Shown here: piece by piece, positions 17,971 to 26,736 of the stretch
Layout of the letters: the number at the start of each line of letters is the position of its first letter
Position numbering within the stretch: the first letter of the stretch is position 1
Position numbers and translations under genes: made by a program
Notes under the pieces: generated by a model
Told to the model about the DNA's origin: nothing
The model's input: only the letters and a program-made list of their open reading frames with translations
Databases searched by the model: none
Origin: Roseiarcus sp963829505
GTDB taxonomy: Bacteria > Pseudomonadota > Alphaproteobacteria > Rhizobiales > Beijerinckiaceae
Assembly (NCBI GenBank): GCA_963829505.1
Contig: CAWHIL010000004.1
Location: forward strand, 124,001-188,000
Reading direction: 5' to 3'
DNA: 64,000 bases

Positions 17971-18007
17971 CTGGATCGCCACGTCGCTTCGCTCCTCGCG
18001 AAGACGG
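17971..18007. repeat. Partial copy of repeat family C
   Basis: CTGGATCGCCACGTCGCTTCG...CGCGAAGACGG resembles one arm of the inverted repeat at 30421-30510 (GGATTGCTTCGTCGCC...GCAATGACGG). Only half is present. It lies in the 257-bp gap between the convergent SDR and pirin genes. Confidence 0.45.
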
Positions 18008-18019
18008 AGTCCCCGCCTT

Positions 18020-18036
18020 GAAAGTCACGCACTTTC
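18020..18036. terminator. Possible bidirectional terminator hairpin
   Basis: GAAAGT-CACGC-ACTTTC forms a 6-bp stem in an AT-rich patch between two convergent genes. The stem is short and the following T-run is weak (TTGCTGCTT), so this is tentative. Confidence 0.3.
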
Positions 18037-18080
18037 TTGCTGCTTAATATACATATATCTGATGTAAAAGTATCGCGGAT

Positions 18081-18935
18081 CTATCCCGGGCCGAAGCGTC
18101 CCGCGCGGTAGTCGGCGTAGGCTTGTTCGATCTCGGCCTCGGTGTTCATGACAAAAGGACCGCGCGCAACGACCGGTTCATGCAAGGGACGGCCTGCATA
18201 CAGCAGAGCGCGCAGAGGCCTGCCGCCCGCCCGAATTTCGACTTCGGACGCCTCGCCGCTGTCGCCGCGCGTGAGCCAGGCGACGTCGCCCGCCGTTACG
18301 GACTTGCCTTCGAGGCCGACCGAGCCCTCGCCCTCGAGGACGACAATGACCGCGTTGTAATCGGCGGGCAGGTCCTGGCGAACCGAGGCGCCCTGTTCGA
18401 GACGGAATTCGAGCATTGTGACGGGCGCGAAATTCTTCGTCGGCGCCCTCACCCCGCCTGACGCACCCGAGAAAACCCGAACCTCCACGCCGGGCTGTCG
18501 CCGCACCGGGACGACGTCGCCGACAAGGTCCTGGTAGCGCGGCGCGGTCATCTTGTCCGCCGCGGGCAAATTGACCCAGAGTTGCAGGCTGTGAACCGTG
18601 ACCCCTTCAGCCGGGATTTCATTATGGATGAGGCCGCGACCGGCAGTCATCCATTGCACGTCGCCCGGCCCAATCGCGCCTGCGTGACCTTGATTGTCGT
18701 AGTGGTCGATGCGGCCGTCGATGACGTAGGTTACGGTCTCGATCCCCCGGTGTGGGTGCTTGCCGAAAACGCCCCGCGGGAACCAATCTTCCATCAGCGC
18801 CAGGAACGGGTCGGTCGCTGCGAAATCTCCCCGCATCGCCGCAGGCATAAGCGGCCGGACGCAGTGATCGGGAGTCATCCCCTGTTGCGCCTCGGGTCGG
18901 TCGATCCTGAGGACAGATCGCTCTACGGCAGCCAT
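18081..18935 (-). CDS. Pirin family protein
   Basis: This bicupin protein of about 284 residues carries the pirin metal-binding motif HPHRGIETVTYVIDGRIDHYD (His residues and Glu) and the GRGLIHNE segment, followed by a second cupin half and the C-terminal tail NTEAEIEQAYADYRAGRFG. Bacterial pirins bind iron and some have quercetinase activity or modulate partner enzymes; the role here is unknown. I choose the ATG preceded by GAGGG seven bases upstream; an ATG six bases earlier and an upstream in-frame GTG at 18998 are alternatives. It is divergent from the DUF4105 gene. Confidence 0.88.
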   Translation of the reverse strand: MAAVERSVLRIDRPEAQQGMTPDHCVRPLMPAAMRGDFAATDPFLALMEDWFPRGVFGKHPHRGIETVTYVIDGRIDHYDNQGHAGAIGPGDVQWMTAGRGLIHNEIPAEGVTVHSLQLWVNLPAADKMTAPRYQDLVGDVVPVRRQPGVEVRVFSGASGGVRAPTKNFAPVTMLEFRLEQGASVRQDLPADYNAVIVVLEGEGSVGLEGKSVTAGDVAWLTRGDSGEASEVEIRAGGRPLRALLYAGRPLHEPVVARGPFVMNTEAEIEQAYADYRAGRFGPG

Positions 18936-19054
18936 CGTCATTCCCTCTTCCGTCGAACGGTCATCCCATGGCGACGGGAGCGTGGCAATCGCGGTCAAAT
19001 CGCCGCATGCTCCGGCCTTGCGTGAAACGAGTCGGGCGGGATGGGGCGAGAAAC

Positions 19055-20080
19055 ATGAGGGCGAAGCGGGCTGCTCTCGCGATCCTTGGGGCCGTCGTCG
19101 CGCTCCTGCTCGTCGCTCCCGTCGGCTTGTGGATCGCGGCGGCGCTCTGGTTTCGCCTGCCGGCGCCGGACGCCGTCCGGGCGGTCGCGGCCGCCTTCGC
19201 GGGCCTGGCGGCGGTGGCGACGGCGATCGCGCTCTTCTCGCGCTGGCGCTGGCGCGCCGCCGGCCTCTTCGCGCTCCTCTTCGCTGGCGTCGCCCTCTGG
19301 TGGAGCACGATCACGCCGCCCGCCGGCGGCGACTGGACGCCCGACGTCGCGCGGCAGACGACCGGATCGGTCAACGGCGACATCCTCACCCTCTCGGACG
19401 TGCGCGATTTCGACTGGCGGAGCGACGACGACTTCACCGAGCGATGGGAGACCCGCTCCTATGATCTGTCGAAACTCGATTCGCTCGATCTGATCCTCTC
19501 CTACTGGGCCGGGCCGCAGATGGCCCATCTCATCATGAGCTTCGGCTTCGCCGACGGCGAGGTCCTCGCCTGGTCGCTCGAGGTCAGGCGCGAGAAGGGG
19601 GGAGTCTACTCGCCGGTCGCCGACGCCTTCCGCTCGCACACGCTCGTCTCGATCGCGGCGACCGAGCGCGACATCGTGCGCTTGCGCACCAACGTGCGCG
19701 GCGAGGACGTGCGCCTCTATCGCCTCAATGCGTCGCCCGAGGCGATCCGCACGCTGCTCATCGGCTATGTCGACGAGGCGAACGCGCTGGCGCGCGAGCC
19801 CCGCTGGTACAATTCGCTGACCACCAATTGCACGACCGCGGTGACGCGCCTCATCCGCAGCCTCGGCGGCGCGCTGCCGTTCGACTGGCGCCTGATCGTC
19901 AACGGCTACCTTCCCGGCTACCTCTACGAACACGGCGCGGTCGACACGTCGATCCCGCTCGCCGAACTGATCGAGCGCGCGAAGATTGTCGAGCGCGCCA
20001 AGGCCGCCGACCATTCGCCCGATTTCTCGCGCCTCATTCGCGTCGGCATCCCCGTGCCCGACGGCAGGCCGCTGATGTGA
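19055..20080 (+). CDS. DUF4105 (Lnb N-terminal-like) membrane protein
   Basis: This 341-residue protein has three hydrophobic segments in its first 90 residues (starting AALAILGAVVALLLVAPVG) and a large periplasmic domain. The domain carries the DUF4105 signature: TERWETRSYDLSKLDSLDLI, an HLIMSFGF segment with a conserved His, and LTTNCTT with a conserved Cys. In Gram-positive lipoprotein N-acyltransferase Lnb a related domain holds the catalytic Cys/His, so a cysteine-dependent acyl transfer or hydrolysis at the membrane is possible here; that is inference. The ATG at 19055 is chosen because the membrane segment follows directly; an in-frame start exists at 18968. Confidence 0.8.
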   Translation: MRAKRAALAILGAVVALLLVAPVGLWIAAALWFRLPAPDAVRAVAAAFAGLAAVATAIALFSRWRWRAAGLFALLFAGVALWWSTITPPAGGDWTPDVARQTTGSVNGDILTLSDVRDFDWRSDDDFTERWETRSYDLSKLDSLDLILSYWAGPQMAHLIMSFGFADGEVLAWSLEVRREKGGVYSPVADAFRSHTLVSIAATERDIVRLRTNVRGEDVRLYRLNASPEAIRTLLIGYVDEANALAREPRWYNSLTTNCTTAVTRLIRSLGGALPFDWRLIVNGYLPGYLYEHGAVDTSIPLAELIERAKIVERAKAADHSPDFSRLIRVGIPVPDGRPLM

Positions 20081-20084
20081 GGCG

Positions 20085-20184
20085 CCCCCTCATCCGGCGC
20101 TTCGCGCCACCTTCCCCCCGAGGGGGAAGGGTCCCCCTCTCCCTCAGGGAGAGGGACAGGCCGCGAAGCGGCCAGGGTGAGGGT
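20085..20184. repeat. Intergenic repeat family D
   Basis: Three nested hairpins: CCCTTCCCCC-type arms around CCGAGGGGGAAGGG, CCCTCTCCCT/AGGGAGAGGG, and GGCCGCGAAGCGGCC, ending GGGTGAGGG. It lies just after a stop codon and between convergent genes, so it may terminate both. Confidence 0.6.
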
Positions 20185-20205
20185 CTGACCATGCCCCGTC
20201 CTGCT

Positions 20206-20623
20206 TCAGCCGACCTCCATGGGCGGCATCTTGGCGAAGGTCGGCTGGCCGTTGCCCAGTTCGTGCCACGGCGGCGCCGAGTTCGACGTAGATGTGCATC
20301 TGCGGCGCGAGGTCGGCCCAATCGTCGAAGGCGCCGACCTTGACGGTCGCGAAGGGCGCGTGGTGCGGCAAGCCCCAGAGCGGCGTGCCGCAATCGGGGC
20401 AGAAGGCGCGGGCGACGTCGCCGCCGCTGTCGCCCGTGCAATGGAAGAGCCGCGCCTCTCCCCTGGTCACGACGAGCGCCCCCTTCGGCGCAAGCGCCAC
20501 ATAGTTCGGCCCGCCGCCCGCCGCCTTCTGGCAGTCCGTGCAATGACAGGCGCCCATGCCGAGGAAGGGGCCCATGACCTTGAACCGAATTGCGCCGCAG
20601 GCGCAGCCGCCGTACCGTTCCAT
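20206..20623 (-). pseudogene. GFA/CENP-V-family zinc protein, frameshifted near its 3' end
   Basis: The N-terminal three quarters read GGCACGAIRFKV, ACHCTDCQKA and AFCPDCGTPLWG, the Cys pattern that binds zinc in the glutathione-dependent formaldehyde-activating (GFA) family. After IYVELGAA the annotated frame runs into unrelated residues, while one frame over the DNA reads WHELGNGQPTFAKMPPMEVG and stops at 20206, the usual C-terminus of this family. The total length (418 bases) is 3x139+1, so a single extra base near 20269-20275 explains it. The short GFA-fold proteins are generally of unknown substrate. The gene is divergent from the WYL regulator at 20721. Confidence 0.8.
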
Positions 20624-20720
20624 GCTTCGATCCTCCGGGACATTTCGTCCAACGGAAATTCGGTACCAGACGGCTGCTGCCAGCCTGCTGTCAGCAGTCT
20701 CGCCGCCGCAGATATGAGCG

Positions 20721-21419
20721 ATGCGCCGCACCGAACGCCTGTTTCAGATCATCCAGATCCTGCGCCGCAAGCGGAAGCCGGTCACCGGGCGCGCGCTTGC
20801 CGACGAGCTCGGCGTGTCGCTCCGCTCGCTCTACCGCGACATGGCGGAACTGACGGCGCAGCGCATTCCGGTGACCGGCGAGGCCGGGGTCGGCTATGTG
20901 CTCGACGACGGCTACGACATGCCCCCCCTCATGTTGACGCCCGACGAACTCGAGGCCGCCGTCCTCGGCGCCGCATGGGTGGCGCGGCGCGGAGACACGG
21001 CGCTTGCGCGGGGCGCCCGCGACCTCATCGCCAAGATCGCCCAATCCGTGCCCGAAGCGCTTCGTCCGGTCGTGCTCGACCCGTCCTTGCGGCCGATGTC
21101 GCTTCAGCCCATCTCCGAGGAGCGGTTCGACGCAGCAATCCTGAGGCGGGCGCTGCGCGACCGGATGAAGGTCGTCATCACATATCGGAACGGCGACGGA
21201 ACCGCGACTGAGCGCACGATCTGGCCGACCTTCATCGCCTATATGGAGGAGATCCGCATCGTCGCCGCCTGGTGCGAATTGAGGCGCGACTTCCGCCACT
21301 TCCGGACCGACCGCATCGGCTCGATCGAGGTGACGGCGAACAAAATTCCCGAACGGCGCGCCGTTCTGCTCAAGCGCTGGAAGGCGTCGCAGAACCTGTC
21401 GGGCCTCGACGAGGGATGA
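20721..21419 (+). CDS. YafY-type HTH/WYL transcriptional regulator
   Basis: This 232-residue protein has an N-terminal HTH_11 domain (RRTERLFQIIQILRRKRKPV, then LGVSLRSLYRDMAEL) and a WYL-type ligand domain in the C-terminal half. WYL regulators respond to small ligands or nucleic acid and control diverse functions, including stress and defence genes. It is divergent from the frameshifted GFA gene, its most likely target, and ends 94 bases before the bufferin operon on the same strand. The WYL core is shorter than in YafY homologues of about 300 residues. Confidence 0.82.
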   Translation: MRRTERLFQIIQILRRKRKPVTGRALADELGVSLRSLYRDMAELTAQRIPVTGEAGVGYVLDDGYDMPPLMLTPDELEAAVLGAAWVARRGDTALARGARDLIAKIAQSVPEALRPVVLDPSLRPMSLQPISEERFDAAILRRALRDRMKVVITYRNGDGTATERTIWPTFIAYMEEIRIVAAWCELRRDFRHFRTDRIGSIEVTANKIPERRAVLLKRWKASQNLSGLDEG

Positions 21420-21436
21420 GGTGGCGAAACGCCGAT

Positions 21437-21462
21437 GTAACGAACGCACGCTCCGCTCCGTA
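21437..21462 (+). promoter_or_regulatory. Candidate ECF-sigma promoter of the bufferin operon
   Basis: GTAACG (21437-21442), a 16-base spacer, then CGTA (21459-21462). This resembles ECF-type -35 and -10 elements of the sort reported for metal-stress operons in alphaproteobacteria. No sigma or anti-sigma gene is present in the window. The predicted leader to bufA1 is about 45 bases. Confidence 0.4.
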
Positions 21463-21513
21463 GTTCGGGTCGTCCCTCGAAGAGGGGGCGAACCCAACAC
21501 CGGAGCAAAGTTC

Positions 21514-21819
21514 ATGACGACCAAGACCGCTGTCGCCTCGCTCGTCCTCGCAAGCGCGCTTTCGAGCGCGCTCGCGACCATCGCCGCCGCCGGTCCGCTG
21601 ACCGATGCAGAGAAGTCCGCCGCCATGGCCGCGCACAAGGAGAAGTGTTTCGGGGTCGCGCTGAAAGGCCAGAACGATTGCGCCGCCGGCCCGGGCACCA
21701 CCTGCCAGGGAACGTCGACCGCCGATTTCCAGAGCAATTCGTGGAAGTTCGTCCAAGGGGGAACCTGCGCGTCGATCGAGCTTCCCAACGGCAAGCACGG
21801 CTCCCTCACCGCGATGTAG
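21514..21819 (+). CDS. bufA1: Bufferin-type metallophore precursor BufA1 (DUF2282)
   Basis: This 101-residue protein has a signal peptide (about 1-26, ending ATIAAAG) and a short mature part with four cysteines: Cys45 in KEKCFGVA, Cys56 in QNDCAAG, Cys64 in TTCQG and Cys85 in GGTCAS. DUF2282 proteins are precursors of bufferins, peptides whose core cysteines are modified to thiooxazoles by the neighbouring DUF692 enzyme and which bind copper in the periplasm. GGAGC lies 12 bases before the ATG. It heads a four-gene operon, bufA1-B-C-D. Confidence 0.88.
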   Translation: MTTKTAVASLVLASALSSALATIAAAGPLTDAEKSAAMAAHKEKCFGVALKGQNDCAAGPGTTCQGTSTADFQSNSWKFVQGGTCASIELPNGKHGSLTAM

Positions 21820-21865
21820 CAGCCGAAACGACGCCAAAAGCAGCGCCGGAAACCGGGAGACCGAC

Positions 21866-22783
21866 ATGGGTCTGGATCTGACCGCATCGCTTGCGCGAGA
21901 CCCCTCTCAGGCCCGGTTTCCGGCGCTTTCCGTCGAGGGGCTGGCGGGCGCGAGCTTCAAGCCGCAGCATCTCAAAGCCATCCTCGACGAGCCGCCCGCC
22001 CGCGCCTTCTTCGAAGTCCACGCCGAGAACTACATGGGCGCCGGCGGACCGCCGCATCGCGCGCTCGAGACCATACGCAACGATCACCCGATCTCGCTGC
22101 ACGGCGTCTGCATGTCGATCGGGGGGCGCGACCCTCTCGACGTCGCGCATCTCGCGCGCTTCCGCGCGCTCGTTACGCGCTACGAGCCGGCGCTCGTCTC
22201 CGAGCATCTGGCGTGGTCGACGCACGACAGGGTCTACTACAACGACCTCCTGCCGCTGCCCTATACCGAGGCGACGCTGGCATGCGTCAGCGATCACGTC
22301 GATCAGGCGCAGGAAGCGATCGGTCGGCCGCTCATGATCGAGAATCCCTCGACCTATCTCCTCTACGAACAGTCGACGATGAGCGAGACGGACTTCATTC
22401 GCGCGCTCGCGCGACGCACCGGCTGCGGCCTTCTCCTCGACATCAACAACGTCTTCGTCTCGGCGACCAATCACGGGCTTCCGGCGCTTTCCTATCTCAG
22501 CGACTTTCCGATGAGCGCGGTCGGCGAGATCCATCTTGCCGGGCACGCGGAACAAAGCGACGACGAGGGCGCGCCGCTCCTGATCGACAGCCACGACCGG
22601 CCGGTCGCCGACGCGGTCTGGGATCTGTTCGAATGGGTCGTCGCGCGCGCCGGAGCGATCCCGACCCTCATCGAATGGGACAGCGACATCCCCGAATGGC
22701 AGAGGCTTCGGGCGGAAGCAGCCGCGGCGCAAGCGATCCTCGACCGCACCCGCCCGCGCATGAGGCGAAACGATGCGGCCTGA
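21866..22783 (+). CDS. bufB: DUF692 multinuclear iron oxidase BufB
   Basis: This 305-residue TIM-barrel protein of the DUF692/MbnB family would modify cysteines in the BufA1 precursor. Metal-binding and structural motifs include FFEVHAENYM, the SLHGVCMSIGG segment, LVSEHLAWS, and IENPSTYL, with acidic and His ligands spread along the barrel, plus EIHLAGHAE. The family uses iron and oxygen with a partner protein (here BufC) that recognises the substrate. It begins 46 bases after bufA1 and overlaps bufC by 11 bases. The length is normal for the family. Confidence 0.9.
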   Translation: MGLDLTASLARDPSQARFPALSVEGLAGASFKPQHLKAILDEPPARAFFEVHAENYMGAGGPPHRALETIRNDHPISLHGVCMSIGGRDPLDVAHLARFRALVTRYEPALVSEHLAWSTHDRVYYNDLLPLPYTEATLACVSDHVDQAQEAIGRPLMIENPSTYLLYEQSTMSETDFIRALARRTGCGLLLDINNVFVSATNHGLPALSYLSDFPMSAVGEIHLAGHAEQSDDEGAPLLIDSHDRPVADAVWDLFEWVVARAGAIPTLIEWDSDIPEWQRLRAEAAAAQAILDRTRPRMRRNDAA

Positions 22784-23567
22784 CCTCGCTGTCTCGGGAC
22801 ACGCATCCTATGCGGCGGCTTTCGCCGGCTCGCTGCTCGATCCGGCGCGCGAGACGCCGGCAATCGTCTCCGGGCCGGCGGGCAGGCCGCCGCACAAGCG
22901 CTATGCGGTCTATCGCAACAACGTGACCGTCAGCCTCATCGACGCGCTGGCTGCGGTCTATCCCGCCGTGCAGCGCATCACCGGCCCCGACTTCTTTCGC
23001 GCCATGGCGCGCTTCCATGTCCGCGAGACGCCGCCGACCTCGGCGCTCCTCTTCGAGTACGGGCGCGACTTTCCGGATTTCATCGCCCGCTATCCTCACG
23101 CCGAAGCCATGCCGTGGCTCGCCGACGTCGCCCGCCTCGAGCGCGCCTGGCTCGACGCCTACCACGCCGCCGACGCGCCGGCGCTTGGCGAGCATGAACT
23201 CGCCCGCGTTCCGCCCGAGCGCCTCGCCGGCCTCGTGCTCAAAGCCCATCCGGCGACGCGGATCGTCCGCTCCTCTTTCGCCGCCGTCGCCATTTTCGCC
23301 GCCAACCGCGAGCCCGGGCCGGTCGAGAGGATCGATGCGAGCGAGCCCGAGGACGCCCTCGTCACAAGGCCCGAATTCGACGTCGTCGTGCGCCGCCTCG
23401 CGCCGGGCGAAGCCGAGTTCGTCTCAGGCCTGATCGCCGGCCGAACGCTCGGGGCGGCGGCCGGCGCGGCGCTCGCGGTCCGCCCCTGCTTCGACCTCGG
23501 CTTGGGCCTCGTCACCCTGATTCAGTCCGGCGCCTTCGTTGGCGCGCAACCGGGAGAGACAACGTGA
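22773..23567 (+). CDS. bufC: Bufferin maturation partner BufC (DUF2063)
   Basis: This 264-residue protein has the DUF2063 (putative DNA-binding domain) fold, with the early segments RYAVYRNNVTVSLIDALAAVYP and FFRAMARFHVRETPPTSALLFEYG. In bufferin and related systems this type of protein acts as the substrate-recruiting partner of the DUF692 oxidase. The ATG overlaps the end of bufB, and its stop overlaps the GTG start of the DoxX gene, so the three are translationally coupled. The C-terminal half is Ala/Leu-rich and less conserved. Confidence 0.85.
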   Translation: MRPDLAVSGHASYAAAFAGSLLDPARETPAIVSGPAGRPPHKRYAVYRNNVTVSLIDALAAVYPAVQRITGPDFFRAMARFHVRETPPTSALLFEYGRDFPDFIARYPHAEAMPWLADVARLERAWLDAYHAADAPALGEHELARVPPERLAGLVLKAHPATRIVRSSFAAVAIFAANREPGPVERIDASEPEDALVTRPEFDVVVRRLAPGEAEFVSGLIAGRTLGAAAGAALAVRPCFDLGLGLVTLIQSGAFVGAQPGETT

Positions 23568-24073
23568 CCAGCCTCGCGAAGCAACCTTCGGCGGGCGTGC
23601 TCTCGTCCGCGATCGGGTTCGTCGACCGCATCGAACGCATGCTCGTCGCGGCCGCGCCGCCGTCGCTCGTCCAGCTTGTGCTACGGGTTGCGCTCGCCGT
23701 GCCGTTCTGGCGCTCGGGCATCCTGAAGTGGGACGGCTTCCTGCGGCTGAACGACACCGCCGTCACGCTCTTCACCGACGAATTCATGCTGCATCTCCCG
23801 GGCGGCCCGTATCCCTATCCGGCGCCGGCGACGATGGCGTTCCTCTCGGGCTGCGCCGAGATCACGTTCCCGGTCCTGCTGGTCCTTGGTCTCGCCACCC
23901 GCTTCGCCGCGCTCGGGCTTCTGTTCATGACGCTGATTGTCGAATTGACCGTGCCGGACGGCTGGCCGGTGCACATCACCTGGGCGGCGATGGCGCTCGC
24001 GATCATCGCCTGCGGACCGGGGCGCCTGTCGGTCGACTATCTGATCCGCCGTATGGCGGGAGCGGTGAAGTAG
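23564..24073 (+). CDS. bufD: DoxX-family membrane protein BufD
   Basis: This 169-residue protein has about four hydrophobic segments typical of DoxX (LVLRVALAVPFWRSG, AEITFPVLLVLGLATRFAAL and HITWAAMALAIIACGPG). DoxX proteins in bufferin operons are inner-membrane components of uncertain role, possibly supplying electrons. It starts at a GTG overlapping the bufC stop (GTGA). It ends 16 bases before the convergent livF gene. The N-terminal 35 residues are hydrophilic and may be cytoplasmic. Confidence 0.85.
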   Translation: MTSLAKQPSAGVLSSAIGFVDRIERMLVAAAPPSLVQLVLRVALAVPFWRSGILKWDGFLRLNDTAVTLFTDEFMLHLPGGPYPYPAPATMAFLSGCAEITFPVLLVLGLATRFAALGLLFMTLIVELTVPDGWPVHITWAAMALAIIACGPGRLSVDYLIRRMAGAVK

Positions 24074-24089
24074 CAGCGGCGGAGTTTCT

Positions 24090-24803
<714 letters not shown>

Positions 24804-24845
24804 GGCGGATCCCCCGGCGGGCGCGCCACCGCTTCGAGGCCGCAC

Positions 24846-24960
24846 CCTCGTCCTGAGGAGTGGCGACGCAGTCGCCGCGTCTCGAAGGACGTTTGTCGGC
24901 GCGCGGAGTCCTCTCGAACGTCCTTCGAGACGCCCGCTTTGCGGGCTCCTCAGGACGAGG
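24846..24960. repeat. REP-like palindromic element, copy 2
   Basis: CCTCGTCCTGAGGAG at the left end and CTCCTCAGGACGAGG at the right end bracket two hairpins with GTCTCGAAGGACG and CGTCCTTCGAGAC arms. It fills the gap between livF and livG inside an operon. Confidence 0.9.
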
Positions 24961-24967
24961 TCGGAGT

Positions 24968-25723
24968 CTACCCATGCCCTTCCTCGCCGAGGTAGACGGC
25001 CCGCACGCGCTCGTCCTTGGCGATCGCCTCGGGCGTCCCCTCGGTCAGGAGCCGGCCCTGCACGAGCACCGAGATGCGGGTGGCGAAGGTGAAGACGAGG
25101 TCCATGTCGTGCTCGATGAGCAGGATCGCGACGTCGGCCGGAAGCTCGGCGAGGGCCGCGAGGATGTCCTGTCGCTCCTCCTCGGGCACGCCCGCCGCTG
25201 GCTCGTCGAGGAGGAGCACGCGAGGCTTCGTCGCGAGCGCGAGCGCGATCTCGAGCAGCCGCTGCTTGCCGTAGGGCAGTTCGCGGGTCGGCCGGTCCAT
25301 CTCCGGTTCGAGGCCGAAGCGGACGATCAGCTCCTCGATCTCGGCGACGATCGCGGGCTTTGTTCCGGCGACGCGCCAGAAGTCGGCGCCCGAGCGGTTG
25401 CGCTCGGAGATGGCGAGGCCGAGCGACTCGATCGGCGTCAGATCGGGAAAGAGCTGGTTGATCTGGAAGGTCCGCGACAGGCCGAGCCGCACGCGCTCGG
25501 CAGCCGAGCGCTGGGTGACGTCGTCGCCCTGCAGGAGGACCTGGCCTTCGGTGGGTTTCAGCGCCCCGGTCAGGAGGTTGATCAGCGTCGTCTTGCCGGC
25601 GCCGTTTGGGCCGATCAGCGCATGGCGCGCGCCCGCTTCGAGCGCAAACGACACGCTGTCGGTCGCAAGCAGGGCGCCGAACTGCTTGTGAAGGCCGCGC
25701 GCCTCGAGCGCCGGCGGGCTCAT
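24968..25723 (-). CDS. livG: Branched-chain amino acid-type ABC transporter ATP-binding protein LivG
   Basis: This 251-residue ATPase shows Walker A GPNGAGKTT, a signature region ELPYGKQRLLEIALAL (LPYGKQR replaces the canonical LSGGQ-type sequence, as in many LivG proteins), Walker B VLLLDEPAAG and the switch region LIEHDMDLV. Its ATG overlaps the livM stop (ATGA), so translation is coupled. With LivF it powers the LivH-LivM channel. The solute is not defined by these motifs. It ends 8 bases before a REP element. Confidence 0.9.
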   Translation of the reverse strand: MSPPALEARGLHKQFGALLATDSVSFALEAGARHALIGPNGAGKTTLINLLTGALKPTEGQVLLQGDDVTQRSAAERVRLGLSRTFQINQLFPDLTPIESLGLAISERNRSGADFWRVAGTKPAIVAEIEELIVRFGLEPEMDRPTRELPYGKQRLLEIALALATKPRVLLLDEPAAGVPEEERQDILAALAELPADVAILLIEHDMDLVFTFATRISVLVQGRLLTEGTPEAIAKDERVRAVYLGEEGHG

Positions 25724-26736
25724 GCGGTTTCTCCCCGTGCGGCGTTCGGGGCGAGGAGGGTGGCGCGCCTCAGGACGAAGTTGCGGACGCGATCACGTCC
25801 GACGAGGACGAGCGCGACCAGGAGCGCGCCAATCCAGAACTCCCAATATTCCGGCGTCGCCGCCGAGATGACGTCGCGCAGCACGATGAACGCCGCCGCG
25901 CCGATCAGCCCGCCGTAGAGATAGCCGGCGCCGCCGATGATGAGCATGAGCATCACGTCGGCCGAACGATGGAAGTCGAAGAGGTCGAGCGACACGATCT
26001 GCGTCGTCTGCGCGAGCAGTGCTCCCGCCACGCCCGCGTACGCCGCCGCAATCGCGTAGATGACGACGATGCGCCAGCCGGTCGCGATGCCGAGCGCGCC
26101 CGCTCTCAGGCGGTTCTCGCGGATGGCGCTGAGCGCCAGTCCGAACGGCGACTGGCGCAACCTCCGCGCCGCCGTAAACAGGACGAAGAGGACCGCGAAA
26201 CTGTAGAGCGCGGCGTTGCGCTCGCCCGTGAACCCGAGCGGGAAGAGCCCGAGCACGGGGGACATGGAGAAGTTCAGACCGTCGGCGCCGCCGGTCAGCC
26301 ATCCGTTGCGATTGGCGAGTTCGCCCAGCAGCAGCGACACGCCGAGCGTCACCATGAGCCGCGTGAGGTCCGAGCCGCGCAGCAGCAGCGGCGCCGTGAT
26401 CAGGCCGACGAGTCCGGCAAGGACGGCGGCGACCGCGAGGCCGAGCGTCGGATCGGAATATCCGAGGCTCGCGAGGATCGCGGCGGCATAGGCGCCGACT
26501 CCGAGGAAAGCGGCCTGGCCGAGCGACACGACGCCGGCGAGACCCAGGATCAGATCGAGCGACAGGGCGAAGAGGCCCGCGACCAGGATCTCGTTGATCA
26601 GCGCGGCGCGCGAGGGAATGAGGAAAATCGCGGCGATGATGGCGAGCCAGAAGACGATCTCGGGCGCCGTCCAGCGGCGCCGTCGCGCCAGATGCGCCTC
26701 GATCCGCTGCGCCGTGGCGGAAGGCGCGGCTGTCAC
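25720..26736 (-). CDS. livM: Branched-chain amino acid-type ABC transporter permease LivM
   Basis: This 338-residue membrane protein starts at a GTG overlapping the livH stop (GTGA). About ten hydrophobic segments are visible, and the family motif is seen in LDLILGLAGVVSLGQAAFLGVGAYA. The conserved cytoplasmic coupling loop ALSAIRENRLRAGALGI lies in the second half. It pairs with LivH to form the translocation channel. A long upstream open frame exists in the same register but is only a shadow of livH. The length is normal for LivM. Confidence 0.9.
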   Translation of the reverse strand: MTAAPSATAQRIEAHLARRRRWTAPEIVFWLAIIAAIFLIPSRAALINEILVAGLFALSLDLILGLAGVVSLGQAAFLGVGAYAAAILASLGYSDPTLGLAVAAVLAGLVGLITAPLLLRGSDLTRLMVTLGVSLLLGELANRNGWLTGGADGLNFSMSPVLGLFPLGFTGERNAALYSFAVLFVLFTAARRLRQSPFGLALSAIRENRLRAGALGIATGWRIVVIYAIAAAYAGVAGALLAQTTQIVSLDLFDFHRSADVMLMLIIGGAGYLYGGLIGAAAFIVLRDVISAATPEYWEFWIGALLVALVLVGRDRVRNFVLRRATLLAPNAARGETA

